Assembly: GCA_024516035.1 (NCBI GenBank)
Contig: CM044955.1
Span: 40,154,006-40,218,005 of the forward strand
From: Bactericera cockerelli
Taxonomy: Eukaryota; Arthropoda; Insecta; Hemiptera; Triozidae
Direction of reading: 5' to 3'
DNA length: 64,000 nucleotides
The notes under the pieces are model-generated. The model had not been told where the DNA came from. It ran no database searches and worked only from the letters and a program-made list of their open reading frames with translations. Made by a program: the position numbers and the translations under genes. Shown in pieces: positions 9,035 through 19,380 of the stretch (positions are counted from its first letter, which is position 1; every line of letters begins with the position of its first letter).

Positions 9035-12000
9035 GCACGGACCAATGGCTGAAAACAACTTTTTTGGTATCCTGAGGCTATGATTCGTCCAGAAATGTGA
9101 AAAACTGGGTAGGTCAAATTTTCGACGAATACAATACTTTCCTTATTATAGATAAGGAAAGTAAAAAATTGAAAGCATACCACACGTCAACGATTTAAGA
9201 CGTCTGGAGAAAACGATTACCACCCATATACAGAAGTAAAGATACCCTATCTCATGAAATCCTTTTACTGAGTTTTCCTTTGGAAATAATGCTCTGGATT
9301 AAAAATATAAATAAACACAATTTGAATAGTAATTTTTTCCCCCATTGAAAATATACAGAGTGTCCACTTTTAATGTGCGCCATAGGAAAAATACATGTAA
9401 AAACAGTTTTTCTTGTCTCAAAAGTCGCCATTAAGTATTTTAGTTAAACCAGATATGTTACCTCATGTATTTTTATCTGAGGAATCCACTGGTGGTAATT
9501 TCATACACCAGCGACTTACAGTTGAAAAGTTAAGGGTTCGAAATCCGAGAAATGTGTTATGTTTGAAACTCAACATTTTTGTACAATTGGATACTCTATT
9601 TTATGTATTTTTTCACGAGAAATTGATTGGTAATATTTTCAATTACTAGGGGTTTACAGTTAAAAAGTTCTGGGTTCGAAACCGAGTAATTGCGTTATGT
9701 TTGAAACGAAACCTTTTTGTACATAACAGAATAAATACTCTATTTTATGTATTTTTTCACGAGAAATCGATTGGTAATATTTTCAATTACCTGGGGTTTA
9801 CAGTTAAAAAATTCTGGGTTCGAAACCGAGTAATTGCGTTATGTTTGAAACTCAATATTTTCGTACACCTGGATACCTGGTATTACAATCTGTTATACCT
9901 TATTTTAGCATTCTTTAACTTTATTTGTGTGTTTTTTCAATAGAAATAACGATTCTGCTTCTTTTGTCCGTAGAAGACCTACTGAAAAAAGGCGTGTTTT
10001 AAACTTGAATACATGACTTTGTAAAAAAGGACAACTGATAATCAGTTTATGGGTAGGTACTAAAGGTAGGCATCAATCAGGGATAATAATTTTGTCTACA
10101 AGACATTTTGTTTTGGATATTATTTTGGCCAGCACCATTGAAATTTGTGAAGAATATTTTTTGAGCCAATCATTTGTATTGCCGTGCTGCAGACAACAAA
10201 GAACTGAATGAATAAATTTCATAAACCAGGTACTTCTCGGGTTTTGAACCCGAAACTTTTTAACTGTGAGTATTACGTGTTTGAAAATATTACCAATCAA
10301 TTTCTCGTGAAAAAAATACATAAATTAGAGTATTTACTCAGTTATGTACAAAAATGTTTCGTTTCAAACATAACGCAATTACTCGGTTTCGAACCCAGAA
10401 CTTTTTAACTGTAAACCCCAGGTAGTTGAAAATATTACCAATCAATTTCTCGTGAAAAAATACATAAAATAGAGTATCCAATTGTACAAGAATGTTGAGT
10501 TTCAAACATAACACATTTCTCGGATATCGAACCCTTAACTTTTTAACTGTAAGTCCCAGGTGTATGAAATTACCACCAGTGGATTCCTCAGATAAAAATA
10601 CATGAGTTAACATATCTGGTTTAACTAAAATACTTAATGGCGACTTTTGAGACAAGAAAAACTGTTTTTACATGTATTTTTCCTATGGCGCACATCAAAA
10701 GTGGACACTCTGTATGTATACATTGCCATAATAATTCAATATTAGCATACCGCGTGCTTGCCGTCAGCAATTTTTCAAGTCAAGGAGTATTCCAGCAAAC
10801 TTGCGTTCAAATAGGTTACCAGGTCTTGTAGTGTCACTCCCATGTTTGTGTAAAGCAATGCTGGTATAATGGAAGAAGCAAAGTCAGATAGGATAAGTGA
10901 GAGAAGACTGTGATAAGATTATTCCTTTAGGTGATTAGTTGACTTGTGAGAAAATGCAGTGAAAAATGTGTGTCCAACTACTGAATTCTTACGAGCGTGC
11001 ACGAAGTAAATAAAAATTGTGTTGATCATTGCGCTGATAATGACAAAGTGACAAAGAACTCTCAATAGGAATAAATTAAGAATAGTTTGTTATCTGAATA
11101 AGCTGCTTTTAATTGTCCCTTTAGATGGCGTTCTTAGTGGAAACCTCGGTGTTTTATAAGAAGGATTCCTTCTATTGTTGTCATAGTGCGACAGTCATGG
11201 CCGAAATTAAAGTTCTTGTTAGAAAAACCTTCTACATGAAAGAAGAAACTCACCTCATGTTAAAAGTTTACTATGTTGTACCCAACTGTACCGTTTTCCA
11301 CGATACTGTACCAACTGTAGCGCTTTCCACGATATTGCACCCAATAGACATAATAAATATGTAGGTCACTATATTTAATCTTATTAAATCTCAGTCGAAC
11401 TACATAATTATGATTGGAAAATACTTAAGAAATGTCACTGTTCAATTAGTTTAATTAAAAAAAAATGTTTTTAATTATCCTTTGTTTAGGGCAATCTGCT
11501 GCTGAGCAGTAAAGTAGATACCAAATATAAAATAAAACTATATAATATTTTATGTACATTGTACATCAAGTCTGTTGCAAAACATATCTAAATAGTAGTC
11601 TAGGTCTGCAGGTTTTGAGTTCTATCCCAGGTCGGATAGGAAAAGTGTAAATATTCATTTTTAAGTTCGAAGTTAATGAACGAAAACTATAATTTGGTGT
11701 CTCCTTTATCCCGCAGGATGACAGTGGCATCTACTCAGACGTGACTTACCTCCTTAACATCGAAAGCACAGATGAGCACAAAGCCCCTGACACCTACGGA
11801 AGCGACGACATTCATTATTTTCTCGATCTTGACATGCTAGAACTGGGTACTCCATCAGAGGACTACCTCTGCTATACACAGAAACTGAGAGAGGAGTACG
11901 AATTTCTTTCGGACCAATTTTATTTTAAACTAAGGATAAAAGTAAGCTATTGTTATTTAATTACATCCCTCCTTCCACCCACCTCAGTTCTCTCAGTAGC

Positions 12001-13764
12001 TTGATCGATGAGGCGGCGGACTTGTAACCTGGAGGTCGGTGGTTGAAGACCCGGGTTCAGCGTAGATTTAATAAAGCTAGTTTGAGTAGTTGTGATATCA
12101 CGAAAGTGATATCATTTTTGTTGTTGTTGTGTTAATCACTTTCGTGATACCACAACCACACAAACTTGCTTTACCAAATCTTCGCTGAAACCGGGACTTG
12201 AACCACCGACCTCCAGGTTACCAGTCCGCCGCCTCATCGATCAAGCTACCGAGGTCGGTTCTAAAAAGTTTAAGGTATCAAAAATATGATCGGAGTAAAC
12301 CCCTATTTCTTTCTAAGAAAATGTTGCTCCAACTTTTTTGTATCTTCTACTATTCCAAAATAACGGCCCTTGCCGTACATATAATTCAAAAGTTTTGTGG
12401 TTCGAGTGTAATATAAAATCAATTTCCAAACAAAATTTCAAGTGTCTAACTCTTATCGTTCTCGAGTTAACGTGTTTACGGACGGAAGGACGTACGCACG
12501 GATGAATTGCCGAAAACAGGCTTTGATTAGTCCAAAAATTTGATAAACATGGCAAATCAAATTTTCGACGAATACCTTTAGGTAATTCTTTCCTTATAAG
12601 ATAAGAAAATTAAAAAGGAAAAAAATTTGGATAGTAAACTTGGCCACAAAGAAGGTAGGGTTGTACTTATTTTATAGGTTTCAACTTTTTGAATAGGATT
12701 TGTGGAAAATTTCCCGATAGTTTTGGGGAGATTAATGTTTAATTTTTGAAATCTATTGAGTGGAGTATCTTTTTATCATAATAAATTTGTGTTAATCACT
12801 TTTGTGATGTCACAATTACTCAAACTCGCTTTATTAAATCCACGCTGAATCCATGACTTGAACCACCGAACTCCAATTCACAAATCCGCTGGTTTATTGA
12901 CCAAGCTATTGAGGTCGGTACTGATTGGGGTATTGAATGAAAGGTCATGTTGTCCAAATGCTTCATGTGGAATTTTCATTATATTAAAGAATCTGAGCCA
13001 GCGTCGATTGCGCGTTGAATTAGGAGCTTAGGAGAAGTACCTTTGTATAAATGTTTCTTCATAAAGAAAATAAATAAATAAACTTTTATTATTATAATGC
13101 ATCGGTTCTCGTAGGATCACCGAAGTTAAGCATTTCTAGCGAGGTGAAGACTACGTGATGCTGGTATTCCGTCCAAACAAATTTTTGGTGAGGTTAATGT
13201 GGTTAGTAGGTTTACGCGTTTCCTGCGAATGGAGGGTTAGACCCCAGCGTAATATGACCATGCAGTTGAAAACGACGTTAAACCTGAATTAAAAAAAAAT
13301 CTGAGTGGGATCTGCCGTTCATAAAGACACTATTCTAACGTACGAATAGTTAAGTAAAACAATTATCATCTTTTATTCTCATTGTTGTTGTTGTGGCCAG
13401 CTTTGCTACAGCTAGAGGGGGGGAATGATGATCTCCAGCCAACTTTGTTTCGAAATTGCCTCGTTTTGAACCACATATTTCTATGTGCAATCAAACATCG
13501 TGAGGACATGGACTTTTCTTTATAAGCTGTTGAACCCTTAGGAAACTACAGGTTAGCCTTGCTTGTAAGGGTGGCTTGTTTGTTCTCTGCCTATAGTCCT
13601 CTAGCGAGATAATGGTTTATTCTCATTCTCCGCATCCCCTTTTGTTTCAGATTCTGCAGAATTTCCTACAGATACCCAACATATATGCAACAAAAGAATT
13701 TAGAGACCGATATGAAAGCATTGCGAGGACAAATATTGAACAAGAAATTCAAAGACTTCAGTGA
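7295..13764 (+). CDS. HD-superfamily phosphohydrolase-like protein (COG4339 family), four exons
   Basis: Join of 7295-7518, 8216-8309, 11717-11941 and 13651-13764: 657 nt, 218 residues, with GT..AG introns and matching phases (2, 0, 0). The family comprises predicted metal-dependent HD phosphohydrolases of about 200 residues; the substrate is unknown. Landmarks in order: KYHNLNFLE (His42), FAIFFQYLEYDP (residues 69-80), IESTDEHKA (His127), YFLDLDMLELG (Asp143), LREEYEFLSD, and the C-terminal IYATKEFRDRYESIARTN. Bacterial members read F-H-D at residues 73-75; here the doublet is Q74-Y75, so a classical metal site looks incomplete. The start is the first in-frame ATG and has a purine at -3. All introns contain transposable elements. 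Family assignment is from memory of motifs, not a search. Confidence 0.8.
7808..7990 (-). repeat. 5S-derived SINE, truncated
   Basis: The tail and body match the family (AGGGTTTAACGTTGCTTTCA; CTCACCCAGCCTGGG; CACGAAGTCTTCACC). The 5S-like head is missing. It lies in intron 1 of the HD-family gene. Confidence 0.65.
8216..8309 (+). CDS. Exon 2 of HD-family gene
   Basis: The acceptor is CTGCCTTTCAG|T and the donor CAG|GTAAGTAG. It carries 94 nt in phase 2 to 0 and encodes LEYDPSQG through ARISNQ. The Y-D-P that follows the lost HD doublet in this family is conserved. Confidence 0.8.
8503..9162 (+). repeat. Hairpin-ended repeat (Helentron-like?), near-complete copy in intron 2
   Basis: The left end is AAAATCTGGTGTAAACATCA followed by CGACTTTCCTTATC. 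The right end is the palindrome ACTTTCCTTA...TAAGGAAAGT (9137-9162). The interior is a GC-rich block (GCGGCCCTGCGGCCGCAG) and an (AGAC)n tract. Related copies lie at 12258-12612, 27429-28297, 38439-39090, 49225-49470 and 53395-53575. There is no coding capacity. The short 5' motif repeated inside a terminal hairpin recalls Helentrons, but this class call is inference. Confidence 0.55.
9356..10712. mobile_element. Foldback element 1, in intron 2 of HD-family gene
   Basis: Long inverted arms of about 500 bp start CAGAGTGTCCACTTTTAATG at 9356 and end with its complement at 10712, flanked by TA on both sides. Each arm contains tandem units sharing GGTTTACAGTTAAAAAGTTC and TTTTTTCACGAGAAATTGAT. 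Open frames in it are inverted mirror images of each other and are not genes. Confidence 0.7.
10716..11716. other. Intron 2, unique-looking part
   Basis: No repeat or exon is recognised. It runs into the exon 3 acceptor (TTTATCCCGCAG). Confidence 0.4.
11717..11941 (+). CDS. Exon 3 of HD-family gene
   Basis: 225 nt, phase 0 at both ends (acceptor CCCGCAG|GAT, donor AAA|GTAAGC). It encodes residues 107-181, including DEHKA, FLDLDML and the EEYEFLSD helix typical of the family's second half. Confidence 0.8.
11990..12257. repeat. Head-opposed pair of tRNA-Thr-like SINEs
   Basis: A plus-strand copy (about 11990-12115) and a minus-strand copy (about 12125-12257) meet tail to tail. Each has a tRNA-like head with loop CTTGTAA and B-box-like GGTGGTT(C/G)AAG, then GAGTAGTTGTGATATCACGA. 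The pair would form a long RNA hairpin about 50 bases after exon 3. Confidence 0.7.
12258..12612 (+). repeat. Truncated copy of the hairpin-ended repeat
   Basis: It matches the right part of the 8503-9162 element: GAGAAAATGTTG-like, TTTTTTGTATCTT, AAAAGTTTTGTGGTTCG and CAAATTTTCGACGAATAC, ending in a degraded CTTTCCTTATAAGATAAG hairpin. The left part is missing. Confidence 0.6.
12790..12925 (-). repeat. tRNA-Thr-like SINE
   Basis: The sequence GTTAATCACTTTTGTGATGT, then ACTCAAACTCGCTTTATTAAA, then the tRNA-like head (TTGAACCACCGAACTCCA) on the minus strand. It is diverged relative to 17945-18085. Confidence 0.65.
12998..13300 (+). repeat. 5S-derived SINE with internal insertion
   Basis: The 5S start GCCAGCGTCGATTGCGCGTT is followed by about 70 foreign bases. 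The family then resumes at GCATCGGTTCTCGTAGGATC and runs to an A-rich tail near 13300 (ACGACGTTAAACC). Confidence 0.7.
13301..13650. other. End of intron 3, no further feature
   Basis: No recognised repeat. The stretch ends in a clear pyrimidine tract and acceptor (TTTTGTTTCAG). Confidence 0.4.
13651..13764 (+). CDS. Exon 4 of HD-family gene with stop
   Basis: Phase 0 acceptor. It encodes 37 residues from ILQNFLQIPN to EIQRLQ, then TGA. The IY-T--FRDRYE-IAR-N pattern is the conserved end of the family. Confidence 0.8.
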   Translation: MLQNFLQIPNIYATKEFRDRYESIARTNIEQEIQRLQ

Positions 13765-13865
13765 AATTCTGCCTATTTCGAAACACAACTTTGCTTAGCC
13801 TTTCTCACCAATATGTATAAGACATGATCGTGGAACTGAATTTCAGCCTTTATCAATTGCTTGAA

Positions 13866-13871
13866 AATAAA
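13866..13871 (+). terminator. Poly(A) signal AATAAA of the HD-family gene
   Basis: Canonical AATAAA 102 bases after the stop codon, followed by T-rich sequence. Confidence 0.55.
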
Positions 13872-13959
13872 ATTGCTTTTGTTGACTGAACAGCTGTGTC
13901 ACTTTTGGGAACGTTCTTTCTTTCCAATTCAAATCATAATTCATATTGGTTAAAAAATC

Positions 13960-14115
13960 AAATCCAGGCGCTGGCACGCACTTTTACCTAAGTTTGAATC
14001 CCGTCTGTATGTTAAACCTTCTACTCAGTACTTTGGATGTCCACTCATACTTCGCATGGAAAATTGAGTAGATAGTTTTTTGTATGAGTAACGACCAGTC
14101 CCAGCATCTCGAGCA
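13960..14115 (+). repeat. Degraded tRNA-Ala-like SINE
   Basis: The pieces GCTGGCACGCACTTT, GTTTGAATCCCGTC, GTACTTTGGATGTCCACTCA and TGAGTAACGACCAG correspond, in order, to the better copies at 20697-20882 (minus) and 48842-49040 (plus). Confidence 0.5.
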
Positions 14116-14771
14116 AGCAAGCTTGTGATACAGTGCGACCCATTAAACTTATAATAACACAACATAGCACCATACTTTACCATAAATACCATTTTACAAG
14201 AAATAACTAATTATTTAACTTGCGGGAAACAATTTTGTAAATTATGGTCATTATTTCATAGAAGCTTGTATTTTGTGACTGTAATTCCTACAGTGAATAA
14301 ATACGCATACATAAATATATATAATATAAATTGTTCTATAAAATAAAGGTAATTATTTTTTCTAACTTAAAAATGAAAACAATCTTTGAAAAGAATGATG
14401 AAAAACAACTGAAATAGGTACTTTAAAAAAGCTTTAGGGGAATAATGGCATAGATACAGGGTATGAACGAAAAACTTGCAGAATAGTATGCTTGATAAAA
14501 CCGAAAATATTAGAGATACAGATGTCGGTACTATTGTTTTTTGTTCCCTTATTTTAAATCACCCATCACTTTTCAAGCAGTTTAAAAAAAATGGTTTTGT
14601 ATTATTGATGTTCTAAAGTCTAAACAATTACGTTTTTAACATCAAAAAAGCAGTTTTATGAATTGCATCAATAAAGTGACGCCGACCATTAAGTCAACAC
14701 TATGCGCTGATTAAGTCAATTTCTGAAATTTTGCTCCCCTCTCTGATGGATGTCCACTGTCCACAAGCATT
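14116..14771. other. No gene seen
   Basis: AT-rich. It contains one TACAGGGTATG motif near 14457 like the ends of the foldback elements, but I found no partner end. Confidence 0.4.
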
Positions 14772-15300
14772 TTAGATAGATAGATAGATATATGCTTTAT
14801 TTGTAAAATTACCCTGACGGGTGTATACAATGGTCAGAAAGTTTACAATGGTCTTTAAAAAATGGTCCACATGTTTGTCTCCAGGGTGAGCTGCATTGAG
14901 CCAAATCAGGACAACCCGACAGTGGGAGACAGATTCCTTCTGATAGAGATAAGGTGGTAGGGTATGTCTTCTCATATCAATTGTTCCAACTCTTGCACAA
15001 CAGTTACTTTGTAGAGATGAAATTGGAGTGGTGAAGAGTTCATCTTCAAGTTCAGCCAGAAAGCTAAACCCCCGCAACGTTATCCGCATCCCAGGCGTTT
15101 CTTTCAACTCGATTAATCTAGGTTATTGAGAATCCTTATCACCTGAAGTCGGTAAAGCATGGATTCCGGCAGGGGATCGGACTGCCAGACGGAATATTAA
15201 AGCGCGCTCGAAAAGCACGTTGGGTGGCTGGAATTAAGGAAGCAGTCATTACAAAAGTACTCCTAGACGCTGACGGCTGACGCGCGATGTTCTCTTGTTT
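14772..15300 (-). pseudogene. Possible LINE 3' end remnant
   Basis: On the minus strand a 111-codon frame (15107-14772) is followed by AATAAAGC and a (TATC)n run at 14771-14790, the kind of tail seen on some LINEs. Neighbouring plus-strand sequence looks coding-derived but broken. I do not recognise a domain, so this rests on the tail structure only. Confidence 0.3.
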
Positions 15301-15794
15301 GAACCAGATCAGGACCGGCTATTCTGGCTATAAGGGGGAACTTCAATAAGATGTGACCCGGTTGTAGGGTTTTCAGTAGAAAATCCATACAATCTTACCA
15401 ACACTGAGAACATAATGGCATCTTTTGTGACTTGTGAGTGAGTTTGGATGAATATTATAAAAATGAAGACTTTCCGTGTTCCAGCTCCCCACTTCTTCAC
15501 CTCTTGCGGTTTTTTTTATAGTAAAAACAAGAAAAAAATTTCTAATGCACCCTGTATATTTATAATGAACATACCTACATAACTTACTCGCAGGTCTTTA
15601 AAACATCCATAAACTTTATGTAGGAGGAAGAAAATGAAAACCCGTCAGTTTCTCTCTATCTTTCTCTTTCTCGTATTCAGCCTTAGCTTTCTATGGTTTT
15701 TTTGCATTTATTACTATGTGAATTTTTTTTAAAAGAAGCTTGAAACCGATAAAGGAACCAAGAAATCTCACGATGCGATGGTTGGTCGGGCAGG
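15301..15794. other. No gene seen
   Basis: A lone CACCCTGTATATTTATAA at about 15549 resembles the foldback terminal motif. No other structure is seen. Confidence 0.35.
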
Positions 15795-16312
15795 AATACA
15801 GTTAGTGTTGACCCAGCACCTATATGGGAAGTATCGGACCGTATTCATAAAAAGAAACAAAACCTTTTATTCCGAAATCTTAAGTAATTGCTTGAATGGG
15901 TATTCATAATGTTTCGAGAGCAAAAGCTTTTATTTCAAAGCAAAAGGTTTTTCTTTTTTGGAAGTAAATGGTACTTGGATATTGCTCCTGAGCAAAAGCA
16001 AATGCTCTCGAGTAAAAGCAAATAGTTATGAATACGAAAATGAGCAAATGCTTTTAGTTCTACTTTTTCCTTCAGACCTTTTGCTTTTACATCGAGCTTT
16101 AGCTCACGAGCTAAAGCATCATTTTTATGAATACGGCCCATTGTGTCACTTCTTGCCCATCTGATAGAGGCCTACATTCTTACAACGGGATGGGCAACCT
16201 ACAACATAGACCACAAGCGTCTACAGTAGCTGCTGTTTCTTAGCTAAAAAAACCCAGTAAAACACTCATCTTAAAAAAAAGAAGAAAAAAAAAAAAAAAA
16301 AAAAAAAAAAAC
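15795..16312 (+). repeat. tRNA-Gly-type SINE body, interrupted by a MITE
   Basis: The body segments GTGTTGACCCAGCACCTATA and then TGTGTCACTTCTTGCCCATC, ACCACAAGCGTCTACAGTAG and a poly(A) tail (16280-16312) match the fuller SINE at 33241-33557. The two halves are separated by 305 bp at 15835-16139. Confidence 0.75.
15835..16139. mobile_element. MITE nested in a SINE
   Basis: Terminal inverted repeats CGGACCGTATTCATAAA and TTTATGAATACGGCCC. The uninterrupted SINE at 33395-33415 reads GGGAAGTATTGTGTCAC. Here it reads GGGAAGTAT, the insert, then ATTGTGTCAC, so the boundaries are exact to within the duplicated AT. The open frames inside are mirror images and not genes. Confidence 0.75.
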
Positions 16313-16639
16313 TGTAGACCAAGACAAGCTGGGAATATAAATTTGTGTAACAACTCTCTAAGATCATGGCGGAGACACATAATTCACTGAATTAATATCT
16401 ACTGACCCTGTTAGATACCATTAGAAGAATAAGGCGCAGCTCACACTGCTACAAGAACAACAGCATACGGTAACTATTATTACTATACCCAACGTAGAAA
16501 TAATAACATCAAAATATTTTCCTCGTGATCTCAAACCATCTCTTCCTCCCTGTATCTCTCAAGGAACTTGTCTATTATTTGAGAAAACTACATTAGAAAC
16601 CCAGCAGGATATCAACAGGAGAGTGTGTGCTAAGATTAA

Positions 16640-17110
16640 ATGCTTCATGTGATGTCTTATGAAGGAAAGAAAAACAATGCTAAAGATAGCGTCCGGCGGA
16701 AGAATGTAAGAGAGAGTGGAAAGAAAACAAGAGAGAGAAAGAAAACGTAAGAGATACCCAATGGAAGGAAAAAAGGTGTGTGTGTGAGAGAGAGAAGTAG
16801 CGAAGAAAAATCATGAGATAGAGATGAAGATGGGGTAACAACTAGAAAGGAATTTTGAATGGTGAGGGAAGAGAGAAACTTGTGGGTGAAAGTAAAAGAG
16901 AGAAAAGAAGAGAGATAGGGAGAGAAAAAAGAAGGAAAAAGTTCCCAAGAAGAACAAGAAAGTTAGATAATATTGTGTGCGATAGGGAAAGAGAGAGAGA
17001 TGGAGTAAAAAAAGAAATGATAAAAGGAACGGATGGAGATGTGGGGGTAAAAAAAACAACAGAGAAAATATTTGGAAAATTTGACCCCAGAGTGAAGTTA
17101 ACTAAAAAGG
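16640..17110. repeat. Purine-rich (GA) tract
   Basis: About 470 bp almost free of pyrimidine runs on the plus strand (AGAGAGAAAG, GGGAGAGAAAAAAGAAGG and similar). It creates long spurious open frames on both strands. Confidence 0.7.
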
Positions 17111-17944
17111 CAGAGGACGGTGAAACAACTGTCTCATAAAGTTGGGGGAAATGAGACAAGCTGGGCATACCGGGGAATATTGAGGATGGAACGATGGCAA
17201 TGGGTTGGCTAGAATTGCCCCTTAGTCCATTAAGGTTTAGGTGTTTATGTTTATAGTATGGGCAGCTCATAGGCCATTTTCGCCTCACTTTGAGTTCGAG
17301 GTAAAGGGGCGCATTAAGAAAGCTGTTGTAGACTGTGTAGATGAAGCGTGAATAGCAAGAGGATCAAGGCGGAAAGACGGGAAGAGTAAGTAGAAAATTA
17401 AAGAAACACGATATCCCAGATATCTTGTTGTCTAATATTGACACGTAGCCGGGGCGCTCCGGAAAATGGGAAAATTCCTCCACAAAAAGAATTTAATACG
17501 TACTCCGTGACACCCCCATTCAATGAGAAATGCCTTTTCTAATAGGATATACGTCTCTCTTTATGTACGTACACTACACTACCTACACTGTAGAAAGCGA
17601 AAGGGTAGTCAATTGAATTCGTTGGGATATGAATGCTCCTTTAGTGAATAGGAAGTTAGGAGGGAAATTGAAAAGGCTTTTTGTTTCCAAAGAACTAACC
17701 GTATGGATGGTTGTCAGGAGCATTAGTGTTATTATTACTGGACTGCCCAGTGGGAGCTCGCATGATACAGGCGTAATGGGCAGGTAGGTATGTTGACAAT
17801 CATTTTCTTATAGAGAACGTCATAGTCGGTAATTATATTATTATCTCTTTTACCATTTCTGCTTATGTTATTTTAATGAGCAAACTTTTTCTTATTTCAG
17901 TATTATGACATTATTAAATTAAGTTTTTTTTTTTAAAGTTATCA
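17111..17944. other. No gene seen
   Basis: No recognised repeat or coding signal. Confidence 0.4.
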
Positions 17945-18085
17945 TATTTGTGTTACTCACTTTCGTGATATCACAACTACTCAAACTCGCTTTACTAAAT
18001 CTACGCTGAAACCGGGACTTGAACCACCGACCTCCAGGTTACAAGTCCGCTGCCTTATCGATCAAGCCACTGAGGTCGGTCTGAC
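17945..18085 (-). repeat. tRNA-Thr-like SINE, best copy
   Basis: On the minus strand: head GACCGACCTCAGTGGCTTGA, loop ACTTGTAACC (anticodon position TGT), B-box-like GGTGGTTCAAGTCCC, then AGCGAGTTTGAGTAGTTGTG and a short unrelated tail. It is used as the family reference in this window. Confidence 0.75.
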
Positions 18086-19380
18086 CTATTAAATTACAGA
18101 TCAAACCTCATATAAAGAGATCAAAAGAGACACTCTAACACATTCAGCGCCACGTGTACAGTATAGTGTACACGAGTGTTTTCTACAGTGGACCGCGTGT
18201 ACACTATGCAGTACACCTCGCTCTCTCACTTTCAGAAACCGATGCTCTTTATATTATACACGCTACTGTGTATTTCTTATGGGGATTCGATTGTTGTGGT
18301 CCGTGGAAGTTTTTTGGTTTTTTTTTGAACCAGAAAAATATCTATCTGGTAACTTTTTATGGCTGTTTGAGTCTAAATACCTCTTTTTTCACACAAATAA
18401 GAAGAGAAGGACCAACCACTGTACCTTTTTGAGGCTATGGATAAGCCCTAAAATGGAAACAAGAGCTAAATCGGACCGAAATCGAAAGCTTGACACCACA
18501 CCCAACTTTTGATTAGGAAGGAATAATAACTACCTAATATTTTGTATTGTTGTAACACGTTCTTTGCGTATGGATTTATGGGAGTGCTTCATCAATGCGT
18601 ATGACGCCCATAGACGTTATCTCAAGATGTTCTGCAGTGCGCATCAACTTTCCTCGATTCTTCCCCTGTGCGGAGACCAAAAGTTTGGTATTTTTGAGTT
18701 GAAACTTTGAAATAAAGTTAATTTTTTTCTTAGAAATAACAAATTCAAGTTTTCCACCTCAATTTAGAAAATAAATAACGCACAGTGGTGCCCGACGCAC
18801 ATGGGAAGGAAATAGCTTCTCATGCGCGTATTGACGCCACGTACTCGTCTTCTCACAAGACATAATAATTATAAGAAACCAATGTTTCAATCAGAAGAAC
18901 ATATTTTTAGAAAGCTTTCTGTGTATTATTTTAAAAAGTACAATATACAAAATTACTTTTGAGGTATTTTTACACCTTCAGGTATGTAACAAATACACTT
19001 GACCGTAGGTACATTCTACAAGTTTGAACCAAAAAGACAGACGCTCATAGGCGTCCAAGAGGTGGTGTTATCCGAGAACGATTTATACCGACGCGACGTG
19101 TAGCCAATGTCATTCTCTATAAGATGGTTGTTTTATTTATTAGAAAAAGGACAAAGTGTTCTCAAATATGAACATCTCTTTGGCGTCCAACGCACACAGA
19201 ACGATCGAGATAAATCCGACTAGCGTCCAACGCACATAGGCGAAACCTTCAAAAATGGATACGTACAGGCGAACAACCAAATAAGACGCCGATGTGCGAC
19301 ATACACATGGAACTTGTAAACGTTCATTATTTGAATCACCATTTTTCATGAAAATCAGGTCTCACATTAGAAGATCGTAA
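18086..19380. other. Region with clustered GCGTC/GACGC-containing motifs and palindromes
   Basis: Positions 18150-18220 hold the palindromic GTGTACAGTATAGTGTACAC and CGTGTACACTATGCAGTACAC. From 18595 to 19320 short related strings recur: GACGCCCATAG, CCCGACGCACATGGG, GGCGTCCAACGCACACAG, GCGTCCAACGCACATAGG and GACGCCGATGTGCGACAT. No gene is seen. It could be the remains of a transposon. Confidence 0.4.

Noticed and set aside
9413..10655. Several 66-105 codon frames with related sequences
   Set aside because: They are the two arms and tandem units of one foldback element; the frames are mirror images.
16811..17288. 148-codon and 94-codon frames on opposite strands
   Set aside because: They come from a polypurine/polypyrimidine tract; no domain and no splice context.
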